Positions 36,690 to 45,449 of a DNA stretch of 64,000 nucleotides are shown piece by piece (the stretch's first letter is position 1; each line of letters starts with the position of its first letter). The translations under genes and the position numbers were made by a program. A model generated the notes under the pieces. That model was not told the origin of the DNA. It saw only the letters and a list, made by a program, of their open reading frames with translations, and made no database searches. Source of the stretch: a gamma proteobacterium symbiont of Stewartia floridana (GTDB lineage Bacteria; Pseudomonadota; Gammaproteobacteria; Chromatiales; Chromatiaceae); assembly GCA_003676145.1 (NCBI GenBank), contig NAUB01000018.1:1-64000 (forward strand), read 5' to 3'.

Positions 36690-37976
36690 ATGAACCAACA
36701 GACCAGTAAGGCGTTACTCAAGCACCCCCCCACCTTTGCCTGGACACTCTATGACTGGGCCAACTCAGCCTTTGCTACGACCGTAATGGCCGGTTTTTTT
36801 CCGGTATTTTTCAAGCAGTATTGGAGTGCCGGTGTGGAGGTTACCGAGTCGACCTTTCGACTGGGTATGGCCAACTCCCTGGCGAGTATTCTGGTGGTCT
36901 GCATGGCGCCGTTCCTTGGTGCGTTGGCGGATCAGGCTGGCGCGAAAAAGAAGTTTCTGTTGTTTTTTGCCGCCATGGGTATTGTCATGACAGGCTCCCT
37001 CTACCTGGTGGCGATGGGCAACTGGGTCATGGCCCTGGTGCTCTACTGCCTGGGTATGCTCGGCTTCATGGGGGGTAACATCTTCTATGACTCCCTGCTG
37101 GTGTCGGTTACGCAAAAACAGCACTATGACCGGGTTTCCGCCTATGGTTATGCGTTTGGTTATCTTGGCGGAGGGTTGTTGTTCACCTTCAATGTATTGA
37201 TGACTCTCTTTCCTGACGCTTTCGGGCTGGCTGACGCCGCCCAGGCGGTACGTCTCTCGTTCATCAGTGTTGCCATCTGGTGGGCGCTGTTCTCACTGCC
37301 CCTGTTTCTGATGGTTGAGGAGCCGGCAGGTCCAAAGCAGCAGAAAGGCTGGTTATCGGCCAGTCTGCGCCAACTGCTGGAGACTTTCGCCAGTCTGCGC
37401 AGTCTGCGTATGACCTTCCTGTTTCTACTCGCTTACTGGTGCTACATCGATGGGGTGGACACCATCGTCAGAATGGCGGTTGATTTCGGTCTCTCGATCG
37501 GTTTCGACGCCAACAACCTGATGGTTGCCCTGTTGATCACCCAATTTGTCGGTTTTCCCGCCGCACTGGTGTTTGCTTCCATCGCTTCCAAGCGAGGAGC
37601 AAAACAGGGGATCATGATCGCCATTTTTATCTATCTGCTGATTCTGCTCTGGGCTTACCACATGGAATCGGTTTGGGAGTTCTACACCTTGGCGATCGCC
37701 ATCGGCTTGGTACAGGGCGGCATACAGGCACTCTCCCGATCCCTCTATGCCCGCTTGATTCCCCACAATCAGGCGGCTGAGTTCTTTGGTTTTTACAACA
37801 TGCTGGGTAAGTTTGCTGCGGTGCTGGGGCCGTTCCTGATGGGCTGGGTCGGTGTGCTGACCGGCAGTGCCAGAATCTCCATTCTCTCGGTTGGCATTCT
37901 ATTCATTCTCGGTGGTGTACTGTTGAGCATGGTGGATGTGAAGGCGGGTGAAAAGGCGGCCCAGGAGCTGGAATAG
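36690..37976 (+). CDS. UMF1-family MFS transporter
   Basis: 428 residues with about 12 hydrophobic segments. The opening FAWTLYDWANSAFATTVMAGFFPVFFKQYW is the hallmark of the UMF1/Atg22-like branch of the major facilitator superfamily. Fungal members export amino acids from vacuoles; bacterial substrates are unknown. It lies nine bases before cmoA, so it is probably in an operon with the two tRNA-modification genes. Confidence 0.88.
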   Translation: MNQQTSKALLKHPPTFAWTLYDWANSAFATTVMAGFFPVFFKQYWSAGVEVTESTFRLGMANSLASILVVCMAPFLGALADQAGAKKKFLLFFAAMGIVMTGSLYLVAMGNWVMALVLYCLGMLGFMGGNIFYDSLLVSVTQKQHYDRVSAYGYAFGYLGGGLLFTFNVLMTLFPDAFGLADAAQAVRLSFISVAIWWALFSLPLFLMVEEPAGPKQQKGWLSASLRQLLETFASLRSLRMTFLFLLAYWCYIDGVDTIVRMAVDFGLSIGFDANNLMVALLITQFVGFPAALVFASIASKRGAKQGIMIAIFIYLLILLWAYHMESVWEFYTLAIAIGLVQGGIQALSRSLYARLIPHNQAAEFFGFYNMLGKFAAVLGPFLMGWVGVLTGSARISILSVGILFILGGVLLSMVDVKAGEKAAQELE

Positions 37977-37985
37977 GTCGTTATC

Positions 37986-38711
37986 ATGAAGAAAGATGAA
38001 CTGTATGCCGATCCGCAGCAGATGGTCCCCGATTTCGTCTTCGATGAGCGGGTCGCGAAGGTCTTTCCCGATATGATCAATCGCTCGGTTCCAGGCTACG
38101 CAACCATTATCAATATGATCGGCACCCTGGCGAGCCGTCGGGTAACCCGGGGTTCCAACTGTTACGATCTGGGTTGTTCACTGGGGGCGGCCAGCATGGC
38201 GGTCCGCTCCTCCATGCCACATCAGGACTATGGGTTGATTGCGGTGGATAACTCGCTGCCGATGTTGCAGCAGGCTGAGAAGCTGTTGCAGCAGGATCAA
38301 GCGGATAGTCCGATACAGCTGGTCTGCTCCGATGTGCGGAATGTGGTGATCGAGCGGGCATCCATGATTATCCTGAATTTCACCCTGCAATTCATACCGG
38401 CAGAGGATCGACTCGATTTCTTAACACAACTCTATGACGGGATGCAGGATAACGGCCTATTGGTACTCTCGGAAAAGATTGCACTCTCCAACGAGGCTTC
38501 ACAAAACCTGTTTACCGAGATGCACCACAGTTTCAAGAAAGCTCAGGGTTACAGCGACCTGGAGATCAGTCAAAAGCGCAGTGCTCTGGAAAACGTGCTG
38601 ATTCCGGAGACCCTGGAGAGACATAAACAGCGTCTTCAAAAGATCGGTTTTTCAACGGTGGAAGTCTGGTTTCAGTGTTTTAACTTTGTCTCATTGCTGG
38701 CGATTAAATGA
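37986..38711 (+). CDS. cmoA: Carboxy-S-adenosyl-L-methionine synthase
   Basis: 241 residues. CmoA converts SAM and prephenate to carboxy-SAM, the donor for 5-oxyacetyl-uridine at tRNA position 34. Seen: FDERVAKVFPDMINRSVPGY, YDLGCSLGAASMAVR and NFTLQFIPAEDRL. Its stop overlaps the cmoB start by four bases. Confidence 0.96.
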   Translation: MKKDELYADPQQMVPDFVFDERVAKVFPDMINRSVPGYATIINMIGTLASRRVTRGSNCYDLGCSLGAASMAVRSSMPHQDYGLIAVDNSLPMLQQAEKLLQQDQADSPIQLVCSDVRNVVIERASMIILNFTLQFIPAEDRLDFLTQLYDGMQDNGLLVLSEKIALSNEASQNLFTEMHHSFKKAQGYSDLEISQKRSALENVLIPETLERHKQRLQKIGFSTVEVWFQCFNFVSLLAIK

Positions 38712-39691
38712 ACTACGATTGGGATTGGTGTGAAGCCTACTGTGATCATCCTCTGGGAAGCTGGTTAAAGGAACTTCCGCAACAGGTTGAGCGGGTCTGG
38801 CGTGAACAGCCCCATGGGGATATGGCCAAGTGGCAAGAAGCGCTGGACCAGTTGCCCGATGTCCCGGTTTCAAAAGTTGATTTCAGATCCGCCAAAGTAG
38901 AAGCGGGTGTGACGGCTGATTGTGATGATACAACTCGTCGTCAGATCGTCGATGCACTGCAAGAGCTGCACCCCTGGCGTAAGGGCCCCTACCGGATATG
39001 CGGCATTGAGCTTGATACCGAGTGGCGTTCAGATCTTAAGTGGGATCGCCTGGTTGAGCAGATATCACCGTTGGAAAACCGAACCGTGTTGGATGTGGGC
39101 TGTGGTAATGGTTACCACCTGTGGCGCATTCATGGTGAGGGTGCGATGCGGGTGATCGGGATCGATCCGACACAGCTGTTCAATATGCAGTTCGAAGCCC
39201 TCAGGCACTTTCTCGGCAATGGCTATCCAGTGCATCTGTTCCCCCTGGGTATTGAGGATCTGCCTGCCGAGTTGAAAGCGTTCGATACGGTCTTCTCGAT
39301 GGGGGTCTTCTATCATCGCCAATCGCCGTTCTCTCACTTGAATGAGTTGATGGGGGCGCTACGCAAAGAGGGTGAACTGGTGCTTGAAACCCTGGTGATC
39401 GAGGGGGGTGACAGGGAAGTACTGGTGCCGGACAACCGCTACGCGAAGATGCGCAACGTCTGGTTCATTCCCACGGTTGAGACCCTCAAAGGGTGGATGA
39501 AACGCTGTGGTTTCCGGGATATTCGGCTGGTCGATGTCTCTACCACCACAATCGCTGAGCAAAGATCGACGGAGTGGATGCGTTTTGAGTCACTGAAGGA
39601 CTATCTGGATCCACTGAATCCTGATCTGACCATCGAAGGTTATCCCGCACCGAGACGTGCCATATTGGTTGCGAAAAAGGGCAGGGGCTAA
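38708..39691 (+). CDS. cmoB: tRNA U34 carboxymethyltransferase
   Basis: 327 residues. CmoB transfers the carboxymethyl group from carboxy-SAM to 5-hydroxyuridine 34. Seen: RKGPYRICGIELDTEWRSDLKWDR, VLDVGCGNGYHLWR, GIDPTQLFNMQFEA and VFSMGVFYHRQSPFSHL. It overlaps cmoA (ATGA), as in most gammaproteobacteria. Confidence 0.97.
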   Translation: MNYDWDWCEAYCDHPLGSWLKELPQQVERVWREQPHGDMAKWQEALDQLPDVPVSKVDFRSAKVEAGVTADCDDTTRRQIVDALQELHPWRKGPYRICGIELDTEWRSDLKWDRLVEQISPLENRTVLDVGCGNGYHLWRIHGEGAMRVIGIDPTQLFNMQFEALRHFLGNGYPVHLFPLGIEDLPAELKAFDTVFSMGVFYHRQSPFSHLNELMGALRKEGELVLETLVIEGGDREVLVPDNRYAKMRNVWFIPTVETLKGWMKRCGFRDIRLVDVSTTTIAEQRSTEWMRFESLKDYLDPLNPDLTIEGYPAPRRAILVAKKGRG

Positions 39692-39729
39692 GGCAGACTC
39701 CTCTTTACGGAAAGCCTAACCGGTAGCTG

Positions 39730-39785
39730 GGGCCTGTTAACACTAATCCAATACGCCCTGCTGGGTCTGTTTTTGTGTCCAGCAA
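39730..39785 (+). repeat. Dispersed module (copy 3) joined to the palindrome left arm
   Basis: 39730-39760 matches the reverse complement of 220-250 at 29 of 31 positions. Two bases later, 39763-39785 (gggtctgtttttgtgtccag and three more) is identical to bases 1-23. The rest of the palindrome is missing here. Confidence 0.7.
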
Positions 39786-39998
39786 CACCGAATAGGATGG
39801 AAATAACCTGATCTGTTCTGCCAATCGCCCCTGAAAAGCGTTCAACTCAAAGGGGAACATAAAGATGAATCTTCTAAAGCACCCTGCTGCGAATAGAATG
39901 CCATAGCGAAGAAATCCGCAGCAGTTGAGTTACCACTGTTCGTTGTGGTCACTCTGTTCAGTGCTGGCTATAGTAAGCAGGATTTGGTCTGAAATGGA

Positions 39999-40033
39999 TA
40001 GCTGGGAATTTCCCCAGCTAGGGTTATCCCTAG
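39999..40033 (-). terminator. Tandem hairpins downstream of the OsmC gene
   Basis: tagctggg/cccagcta (39999-40020) is followed at once by ctaggg-ttat-ccctag (40018-40033). They lie 8 bases beyond the OsmC stop codon, on the side where its transcript ends. No T-run is present, so termination is only likely. Confidence 0.4.
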
Positions 40034-40040
40034 GGATGAC

Positions 40041-40433
40041 CTATTTGACCTGGATCGAAAAATCCGGAGCGGTATGCATATGACGTTTGACTGCGCACAG
40101 TTCCATCGCCCGAATGATGCCGCTCTGGTAGCGCTCCGGAAAATCCTTGGGCAGGGTCAGGTGAAAGATGATGTTACCGATCATTTTCTTCTTTTCATCC
40201 TCGATGCACTCCATTTTCAGGGCCAGACCCTCGGTGGATAGCTGTCGGGATTCACAGAAATTCCAGGCAAAAATGCCGGCACATGTGGCGATTGATCCCA
40301 GGAACAGATCGAAGGGTGCAGGGGCGCTCGCCTCACCGCCATATTTCAGTGGCTGATCGGTCTGCAGGGTAAAATCTCCCACCTGCGCCTCAATACGTTT
40401 GCCGCCGCTGAAGTTGACCTCGATAGCGTCCAT
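40041..40433 (-). CDS. OsmC-family thiol peroxidase-like protein
   Basis: 130 residues. The two cysteines that define OsmC/Ohr proteins are present: Cys51 (GSIATCAGIFAW) and Cys113 (AMELCAVKRHMH); Cys60 and Cys76 are extra. OsmC/Ohr enzymes reduce organic hydroperoxides and are recharged by dihydrolipoyl groups. The gene begins 14 bases after a dihydrolipoyl-dehydrogenase-like gene on the same strand, which suggests that enzyme helps recharge it (inference). Confidence 0.88.
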   Translation of the reverse strand: MDAIEVNFSGGKRIEAQVGDFTLQTDQPLKYGGEASAPAPFDLFLGSIATCAGIFAWNFCESRQLSTEGLALKMECIEDEKKKMIGNIIFHLTLPKDFPERYQSGIIRAMELCAVKRHMHTAPDFSIQVK

Positions 40434-40447
40434 CTCACACTCCTGCC

Positions 40448-41854
40448 TTATAAGGGGTACAGTTCTTTGATCGGGCCTTGGTTCTTTGTTTCGACCTGGG
40501 CATACAGGTTGTTCAAAGCGGCCTGGAGCGCCTCCTCGATTACCGGGTGATAGAAGGGCATACGGATCAGATCACCAACACTGAGGTCTTGTGAAATCGC
40601 CCAGTTCAAGAGGTGTGCCAGATTCTCCCCTCGGGTGGTGATCATCTCAGCACCAACCATCCGCCCGGAGGATTTCTCGGCGTAGACACGGATCACACCC
40701 CGGTTCTGCCCCATAATCAGTGCCCGCCCTACAGGCGCCAGTTTGACCTCGCCAATGGCGGTGTCATCCAGATCCAGTTCCTCATAGCGTTTGCCGACCA
40801 GACAGATATTGGGATCGCAGAAATTGATGGCCAATGGGACCTTGCGCTTGAATCCCATCACTTCATCATGGGCCGCGTTATAGCCGGCGATCTTGCCTTC
40901 ATCCCCGGCTTCGTGAAGTATCGGTCTCTCACCGTTCAGATCACCGGCGATGAAGATGTGGGAGTCGCCGCATTGCATGGTGTTCGGGTTGTACAGAGGG
41001 ACGCCGTTATCATCGAGTTCTATGCCGGCGTTGGCCAGGGACAATCCCTCCACATTGGGTGTTCGTCCCAGGCTGGCAAGCACCTTGTCCACAACCACGG
41101 AGTTGTCACCGGCGGTGACTCTCACCTGCTCGCCCTCATCAGAGAGTTCGACCGCTTCACCCAGATAGATCGGGAACTCCCGTTGCATGATCTCCAGTGC
41201 GGTTTTGGAGACCTCGGGATCGCTGGTGCCGCCAATGGTTTCGGCCATGTCGAAGCCACTCACCTTGATACCCAGTCGGTTGAGCGACTGACCAAGCTCC
41301 AGGCCGATGACACCGAGACCGACAACGGCCACCGATTGCGGCAGATCCTCCAGTTCAAAGAAGCTGTCGGTGGTTAGAACCTTATCGCCAAAGGCTTCCC
41401 ATGCCTGGGGTACCACAGGACGGGATCCGGTGGCGATGACGATTTTCTCGGCACGCACCCGATCGCCGTTATCGAGCTGCAAAGTATGGGGATCGACGAA
41501 CTCCGCGTAGGCCTCGACGAAGCGCTCGCCCATATTGTCCGTACTGTTCGATAGCACCCGATCGACGAAGTTGTCACGCAGATCCTGAACATGCTCCATG
41601 GCTTCGGGAATATCGATGGTCATTTCGGTATGGCCATCCACACCGTAGCGATCAAGGTGGGTGCGGCGATGATAATCCTCGGCAACCTGGATCAGGGCTT
41701 TCGAGGGCATGCAACCGACCCTGGCACAGGTGGTGCCCGGTTCGCCGCCATTGATCAGGAGAAAGCTCTTCCCGCTCGGTCCAACCCGACCGGTAGCGTT
41801 CAGACCGGCGGTACCGGAACCCAGAATAGCCACATCGACACTTTTTTCTGCCAC
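40448..41854 (-). CDS. Dihydrolipoyl-dehydrogenase-like flavoprotein disulfide reductase
   Basis: 468 residues of the class I pyridine-nucleotide disulfide oxidoreductase family. FAD site LGSGTAGLNA (11-20), redox pair Cys43/Cys48 (TCARVGCMPSK; most Lpd have CLNVGC), NAD(P) site VVGLGVIGLELGQSL and the carboxy-terminal HPVIEEAL with the active-site His-Glu pair. The start is a GTG with GGAG six bases upstream. No 2-oxoacid dehydrogenase subunits are nearby; the only partner is the OsmC gene 14 bases downstream. A different low-molecular-weight disulfide substrate is possible. Confidence 0.87.
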   Translation of the reverse strand: MAEKSVDVAILGSGTAGLNATGRVGPSGKSFLLINGGEPGTTCARVGCMPSKALIQVAEDYHRRTHLDRYGVDGHTEMTIDIPEAMEHVQDLRDNFVDRVLSNSTDNMGERFVEAYAEFVDPHTLQLDNGDRVRAEKIVIATGSRPVVPQAWEAFGDKVLTTDSFFELEDLPQSVAVVGLGVIGLELGQSLNRLGIKVSGFDMAETIGGTSDPEVSKTALEIMQREFPIYLGEAVELSDEGEQVRVTAGDNSVVVDKVLASLGRTPNVEGLSLANAGIELDDNGVPLYNPNTMQCGDSHIFIAGDLNGERPILHEAGDEGKIAGYNAAHDEVMGFKRKVPLAINFCDPNICLVGKRYEELDLDDTAIGEVKLAPVGRALIMGQNRGVIRVYAEKSSGRMVGAEMITTRGENLAHLLNWAISQDLSVGDLIRMPFYHPVIEEALQAALNNLYAQVETKNQGPIKELYPL

Positions 41855-42069
41855 AGAAATCTCCAGTGAATATTTTGATGGGCGAAATTCTAACGACTTG
41901 GCCGTGAAATTTCAGCTTATATCCGTGTGGTTTTGACTGATGTGGATTTCAGCAACGAATTAACGGATAAAAATTACCTTATTGTGTCAAACTAGCACCT
42001 CTCGGTTTCAGGTTAGCAACCCTGGGACGGGTTCATCATAATTATTAAGATCAAGCTGAGGAGAATCAC

Positions 42070-42525
42070 ATGAAATGGTTAATAACGACTCTATTGCTGC
42101 CAACCCTTGCGCTGGCCCAGCCACCAGGACAGGGGGCAGGACAGATGGATCCTCAGCAACATTTTGACCAGTCGAAAAAAGCCATGTTGCCGCTGATTGA
42201 GAAGAGCATCCCGGCCATGCAGGAGACCAAGAGCTGTCTGAACCAGGCCAAGGATCAGGCGGCCTTTCAAAAATGTGTCGAGATCATGATCGCTGTGGAG
42301 AAGGAGATGCAGGCTCAAATGGGCCGTGGTCCCATGCCAGGCGCAGACAAGGCTCAGTCACAACCACCGAAAAAGATCGAGTTCAACGAGCAGAACAAGC
42401 AAAACATGCTGAAGTTTCTCGACCAATCCATTCTGGTGGGACAGTCACTGAAAAACTGTTTCACTTCCAGTCAGTCACCGGATCAGATGCAAAGCTGTAT
42501 GCAGGCAGCAAAGCCCAAGCAATAG
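42070..42525 (+). CDS. Small secreted protein with duplicated CX12C units
   Basis: 151 residues, family not recognised. A signal peptide ends at about 16 (LALA-QPPG). Residues 36-69 and 110-143 align without gaps as two 34-residue helical repeats; each ends in a Cys pair 13 residues apart (Cys56/Cys69 and Cys130/Cys143). The linker is rich in Met, Gln, Gly and Pro. Two intramolecular disulfides in the periplasm are likely. A ribosome site (gaggagaatc) precedes the ATG. It is convergent with glcE and divergent from the Lpd-like gene. Confidence 0.75.
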   Translation: MKWLITTLLLPTLALAQPPGQGAGQMDPQQHFDQSKKAMLPLIEKSIPAMQETKSCLNQAKDQAAFQKCVEIMIAVEKEMQAQMGRGPMPGADKAQSQPPKKIEFNEQNKQNMLKFLDQSILVGQSLKNCFTSSQSPDQMQSCMQAAKPKQ

Positions 42526-42535
42526 TTAACAGGTG

Positions 42536-42550
42536 CGGGTGGCCCACTAG
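42536..42550. repeat. 15-bp repeat at a convergent junction (second copy)
   Basis: cgggtggcccactag is identical to 12531-12545. It spans the end of the 42070 gene spacer and includes the glcE stop codon. The preceding agttaacagg resembles the core of the dispersed module at 220/16043/39730. Confidence 0.5.
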
Positions 42551-43614
42551 TAGTCTGAATAGTGCCGGCCTGGATTAAACAGGCCGTGCGGATCGAATAC
42601 CGCCTTCAAACCCTGCTGGATCCCCAGGATGCGGGGGTGAAGCGGGTGGAAGATGTCGCCACTTCGGTCGCCATTGCGAAACTGTACGGCGTGTCCTCCC
42701 TGCCTCTCGACCAGCGATCGGATCTCCGTTTCCGGACGCTCGCTGTAGAGCCAGCGTAATCCACCGGACCACTCCTGCAGGCAGGCTTCAGTCAGTTCCA
42801 GCGGCGTGGTCGGTTTCAACGAAAGTCGCCAGAGTGTTTTGGGCTGTTGGAAAAAATCGTGCTTGTGATCTCTTAGCTGCTGCCAGAAGCCGGATGATTC
42901 AGTGCTCTCCTGCAGACCGTACTTCTGGCGGATCGCAGCGAGTCGTTGATGGTTGCAGGCGAGTCGAATCGCCTGTTTGTCCGCCAGACTGTAACTGGCG
43001 GTGAGCGGTTGTGATTCGGCGATCATCTGCCCAATCAGGCGGGTCGCACTGTGCTGATCCCGATCGATGATCAGCGTATGCTCCTCAGCAGGCTTGGGCA
43101 GTACCTTGATGGAGACTTCCAGCAGAATACCGAGCGTGCCCATTGCACCGGCCATCAAGCGGGAAATGTCATAGCCGGCAACATTCTTCATCACCTGACC
43201 GCCGAAACTCATGATTCTACCCTGGCCATCCAACAGCTTGATACCGAGAAGAAGATCTCTTGGGGAACCGCCCCAGGGGCGTCTGGGACCGCTCAGACCG
43301 GCCGCGATAGCGCCTCCGATCGTACCCTTGCCATCGAAATGGGGTGGTTCGAAAGGCAGCATCTGGCCATTCGCCTCCAGCGCCGCTTCAATCTCATCAA
43401 GTGGAGTTCCTCCACGGGCGGTGATCACCAGTTCGGTGGGTTCGTAACTGACAATGCCCCGGTTACCGCTGAGATCCAGAACCCGCTGCTGGCCCAGTTC
43501 CCGCCCATAGAAATCCTTACTGCCACTGCCCATCAAGCGCAGGCTGCTACCCTCGGCGATGGCATCTTTGATGTTGGCCTGCAGCTGTGATGATTGATCT
43601 TGATCGCCAGACAT
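42547..43614 (-). CDS. glcE: Glycolate oxidase subunit GlcE
   Basis: 355 residues. FAD-binding PCMH-type subunit with GTIGGAIAAGLSGPRRPWGGSPRDLLLGIKLLDGQG and MKNVAGYDISRLM, both typical of GlcE. It works with GlcD and the iron-sulfur GlcF to oxidise glycolate to glyoxylate at the membrane. Its ATG overlaps the glcD stop by one base. No glcF follows; the next gene downstream is on the other strand. Confidence 0.93.
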   Translation of the reverse strand: MSGDQDQSSQLQANIKDAIAEGSSLRLMGSGSKDFYGRELGQQRVLDLSGNRGIVSYEPTELVITARGGTPLDEIEAALEANGQMLPFEPPHFDGKGTIGGAIAAGLSGPRRPWGGSPRDLLLGIKLLDGQGRIMSFGGQVMKNVAGYDISRLMAGAMGTLGILLEVSIKVLPKPAEEHTLIIDRDQHSATRLIGQMIAESQPLTASYSLADKQAIRLACNHQRLAAIRQKYGLQESTESSGFWQQLRDHKHDFFQQPKTLWRLSLKPTTPLELTEACLQEWSGGLRWLYSERPETEIRSLVERQGGHAVQFRNGDRSGDIFHPLHPRILGIQQGLKAVFDPHGLFNPGRHYSDY

Positions 43615-45089
43615 CAGAAACGCTCCAACTCAGGAAAACGCAGCTTGCCCGCATGGACGTGCATGGCACCAAATTCCGCACAGCGGGCCAGGGTCGGTAT
43701 CGCTTTGCCTGGATTGAGCAGATTCTGGGGATCAAAAACCGCCTTTACCGCATGAAATGTCTCCAGTTCAGGGTCCGGGAACTGGGCACACATCTGGTTG
43801 ATCTTCTCGACGCCCACACCATGCTCTCCGGTTATGGTACCCCCCACGGCGACACAGAGTTCGAGGATCTCGCCGCCAAACTCCTCGGCTTTCTCCAGCT
43901 CACCCTCATTGTTTGCATCGTAGAGGATCAATGGATGCAGATTGCCGTCACCCGCATGAAACACATTGGCGCAGGGTAAACCATATTTTTCGGACATTTC
44001 ACCGATCATGGTCAACACCTTGCCCAGTTGGTTGCGCGGAATTGTGCCATCCATGCAGTAGTAATCCGGCGCCAGCCGGCCAACCGCTGGAAAGGCGTTT
44101 TTGCGGCCAGCCCAAAACCTCATACGTTCGGTCTCATCCTCTGCCGTACGAACCTCGCGGGCTCCGGAATCGAGCAGAATCTGACGCACTCGCATGATCT
44201 CCTCGGAGACCTCATCCTCACTGCCATCAACCTCACACAGCAGTATGGCAGCGGCATCCGTGGGATAACCGGCGTGGACAAAATCCTCCGCGGCGCGCAG
44301 CGAGAGGTTATCCATCATCTCCAGGCCGGCAGGCAGGATCCCCTTGGCGATGATCTCCGCAACCGCCTTGCCAGCGATCTCCACATCGTCAAAAGCGGCC
44401 AGTGCCACCTGCTGTCGCTCCGGGATCGGTAACAGTTTCACGACTACTTCGACCACCAGGCCGAGCATCCCCTCTGAGCCGGTGATCAGGGTCAGCAGAT
44501 CGAGGCCCGGAGCATCCAGGCCGTTGGCGCCGATCGTCAGACGTTCACCGTCAATGGTGATCAGGGTGACCTGCAACACGTTATGCAGCGTCAGACCATA
44601 TTTCAGGCAGTGGACTCCCCCCGCGTTTTCCGCCACATTGCCTCCGATCGAACAGGCGATCTGGGAGGAGGGGTCTGGGGCATAATAGAGCCCATAGGCT
44701 TTGGCCGCCTCACTCACCGCCAGGTTTCTTACCCCCGGCTGGACGCAGGCCAATCGGTTGTCCTGATCGATTTCGATGATCTTGTTGAGTCTTGCCAGGC
44801 TGAGCAGTACCCCCTGTTCATGGGGTAGGGCGCCACCGGAGAGACCGGTTCCCGCACCGCGGGCCACCACCGGTATCTGCTTTTCATGACAGTGTTTCAG
44901 CACCTGTTCCACCTGCTCAGTGGTGTAGGGCAGCAGGACAATCAGAGGAACCTTACGATAGGCGGAGAGACCATCACACTCGAAGGGGATCAGCTCCTCC
45001 TCACGATAGATGACGCAATCGGAAGGGAGCATGTTCAAGAACTCTGCCGCAAGGCTCTGGCGGTCAATACCCATCAATAAATCCTGCAT
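43614..45089 (-). CDS. glcD: Glycolate oxidase subunit GlcD
   Basis: 491 residues, catalytic FAD subunit. Seen: VARGAGTGLSGGALPHEQGVLLSLARLNKI, CSIGGNVAENAGGVHCLKYG and the carboxy-terminal GTITGEHGVGVEK. Glycolate comes from phosphoglycolate made by Rubisco oxygenation or from outside; no Rubisco gene is in the window. It is the first gene of the pair and diverges from the TonB2 operon. Confidence 0.95.
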   Translation of the reverse strand: MQDLLMGIDRQSLAAEFLNMLPSDCVIYREEELIPFECDGLSAYRKVPLIVLLPYTTEQVEQVLKHCHEKQIPVVARGAGTGLSGGALPHEQGVLLSLARLNKIIEIDQDNRLACVQPGVRNLAVSEAAKAYGLYYAPDPSSQIACSIGGNVAENAGGVHCLKYGLTLHNVLQVTLITIDGERLTIGANGLDAPGLDLLTLITGSEGMLGLVVEVVVKLLPIPERQQVALAAFDDVEIAGKAVAEIIAKGILPAGLEMMDNLSLRAAEDFVHAGYPTDAAAILLCEVDGSEDEVSEEIMRVRQILLDSGAREVRTAEDETERMRFWAGRKNAFPAVGRLAPDYYCMDGTIPRNQLGKVLTMIGEMSEKYGLPCANVFHAGDGNLHPLILYDANNEGELEKAEEFGGEILELCVAVGGTITGEHGVGVEKINQMCAQFPDPELETFHAVKAVFDPQNLLNPGKAIPTLARCAEFGAMHVHAGKLRFPELERF

Positions 45090-45181
45090 GGTCTGTCATA
45101 TACACGGTTTCGTATCGCTGACGACACGGGGTCATCTCGATTGCAACACTCATTGTATGCGATTGTTCCAGAAATAGACTA

Positions 45182-45195
45182 CCAGGTTAACCTGG
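45182..45195. promoter_or_regulatory. Perfect 14-bp palindrome in the glcD / TonB2 divergent region
   Basis: ccaggttaacctgg is a perfect palindrome. A related half, tttaacctg, follows 22 bases later (around 45207). The position about 93 bases before glcD and 260 before the DUF3450 gene fits an operator for either direction. The surrounding gap 45090-45449 has no other supported feature except a smaller dyad atggat-a-atccat at 45233-45245. Confidence 0.45.
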
Positions 45196-45449
45196 GTAAG
45201 TTGGGGTTTAACCTGAAGAATTTTGGCAATCAATGGATAATCCATGAGATTACAGATGGATAGGATGGATTAACCCGGACCGATCCATTTGGTTGCCAGA
45301 CTGATATTATGAGAGATTAGGTGTGGATTGGATCTTGCAGGTACACTTCGGCAAAGACCACAGATTGAGTTCCTGGATTGATAAAACGGAGAGGCCGAAA
45401 CAGCTCGGCTGAGTATGTCAGCCGCTTAGGCGCTGGTTTAATCAGAAAA

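Larger units (their letters stand above)
39692..40040. other. Repeat-bearing gap between cmoB and the OsmC gene
   Basis: 349 bases without a gene. They hold the dispersed module (39730-39760), the 23-base left arm of the window-start palindrome (39763-39785), the shared 14-mer agttaccactgttc (39938-39951) and two adjacent hairpins at 39999-40033. The pieces match the 1-360 region in a different order and orientation. Confidence 0.6.
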
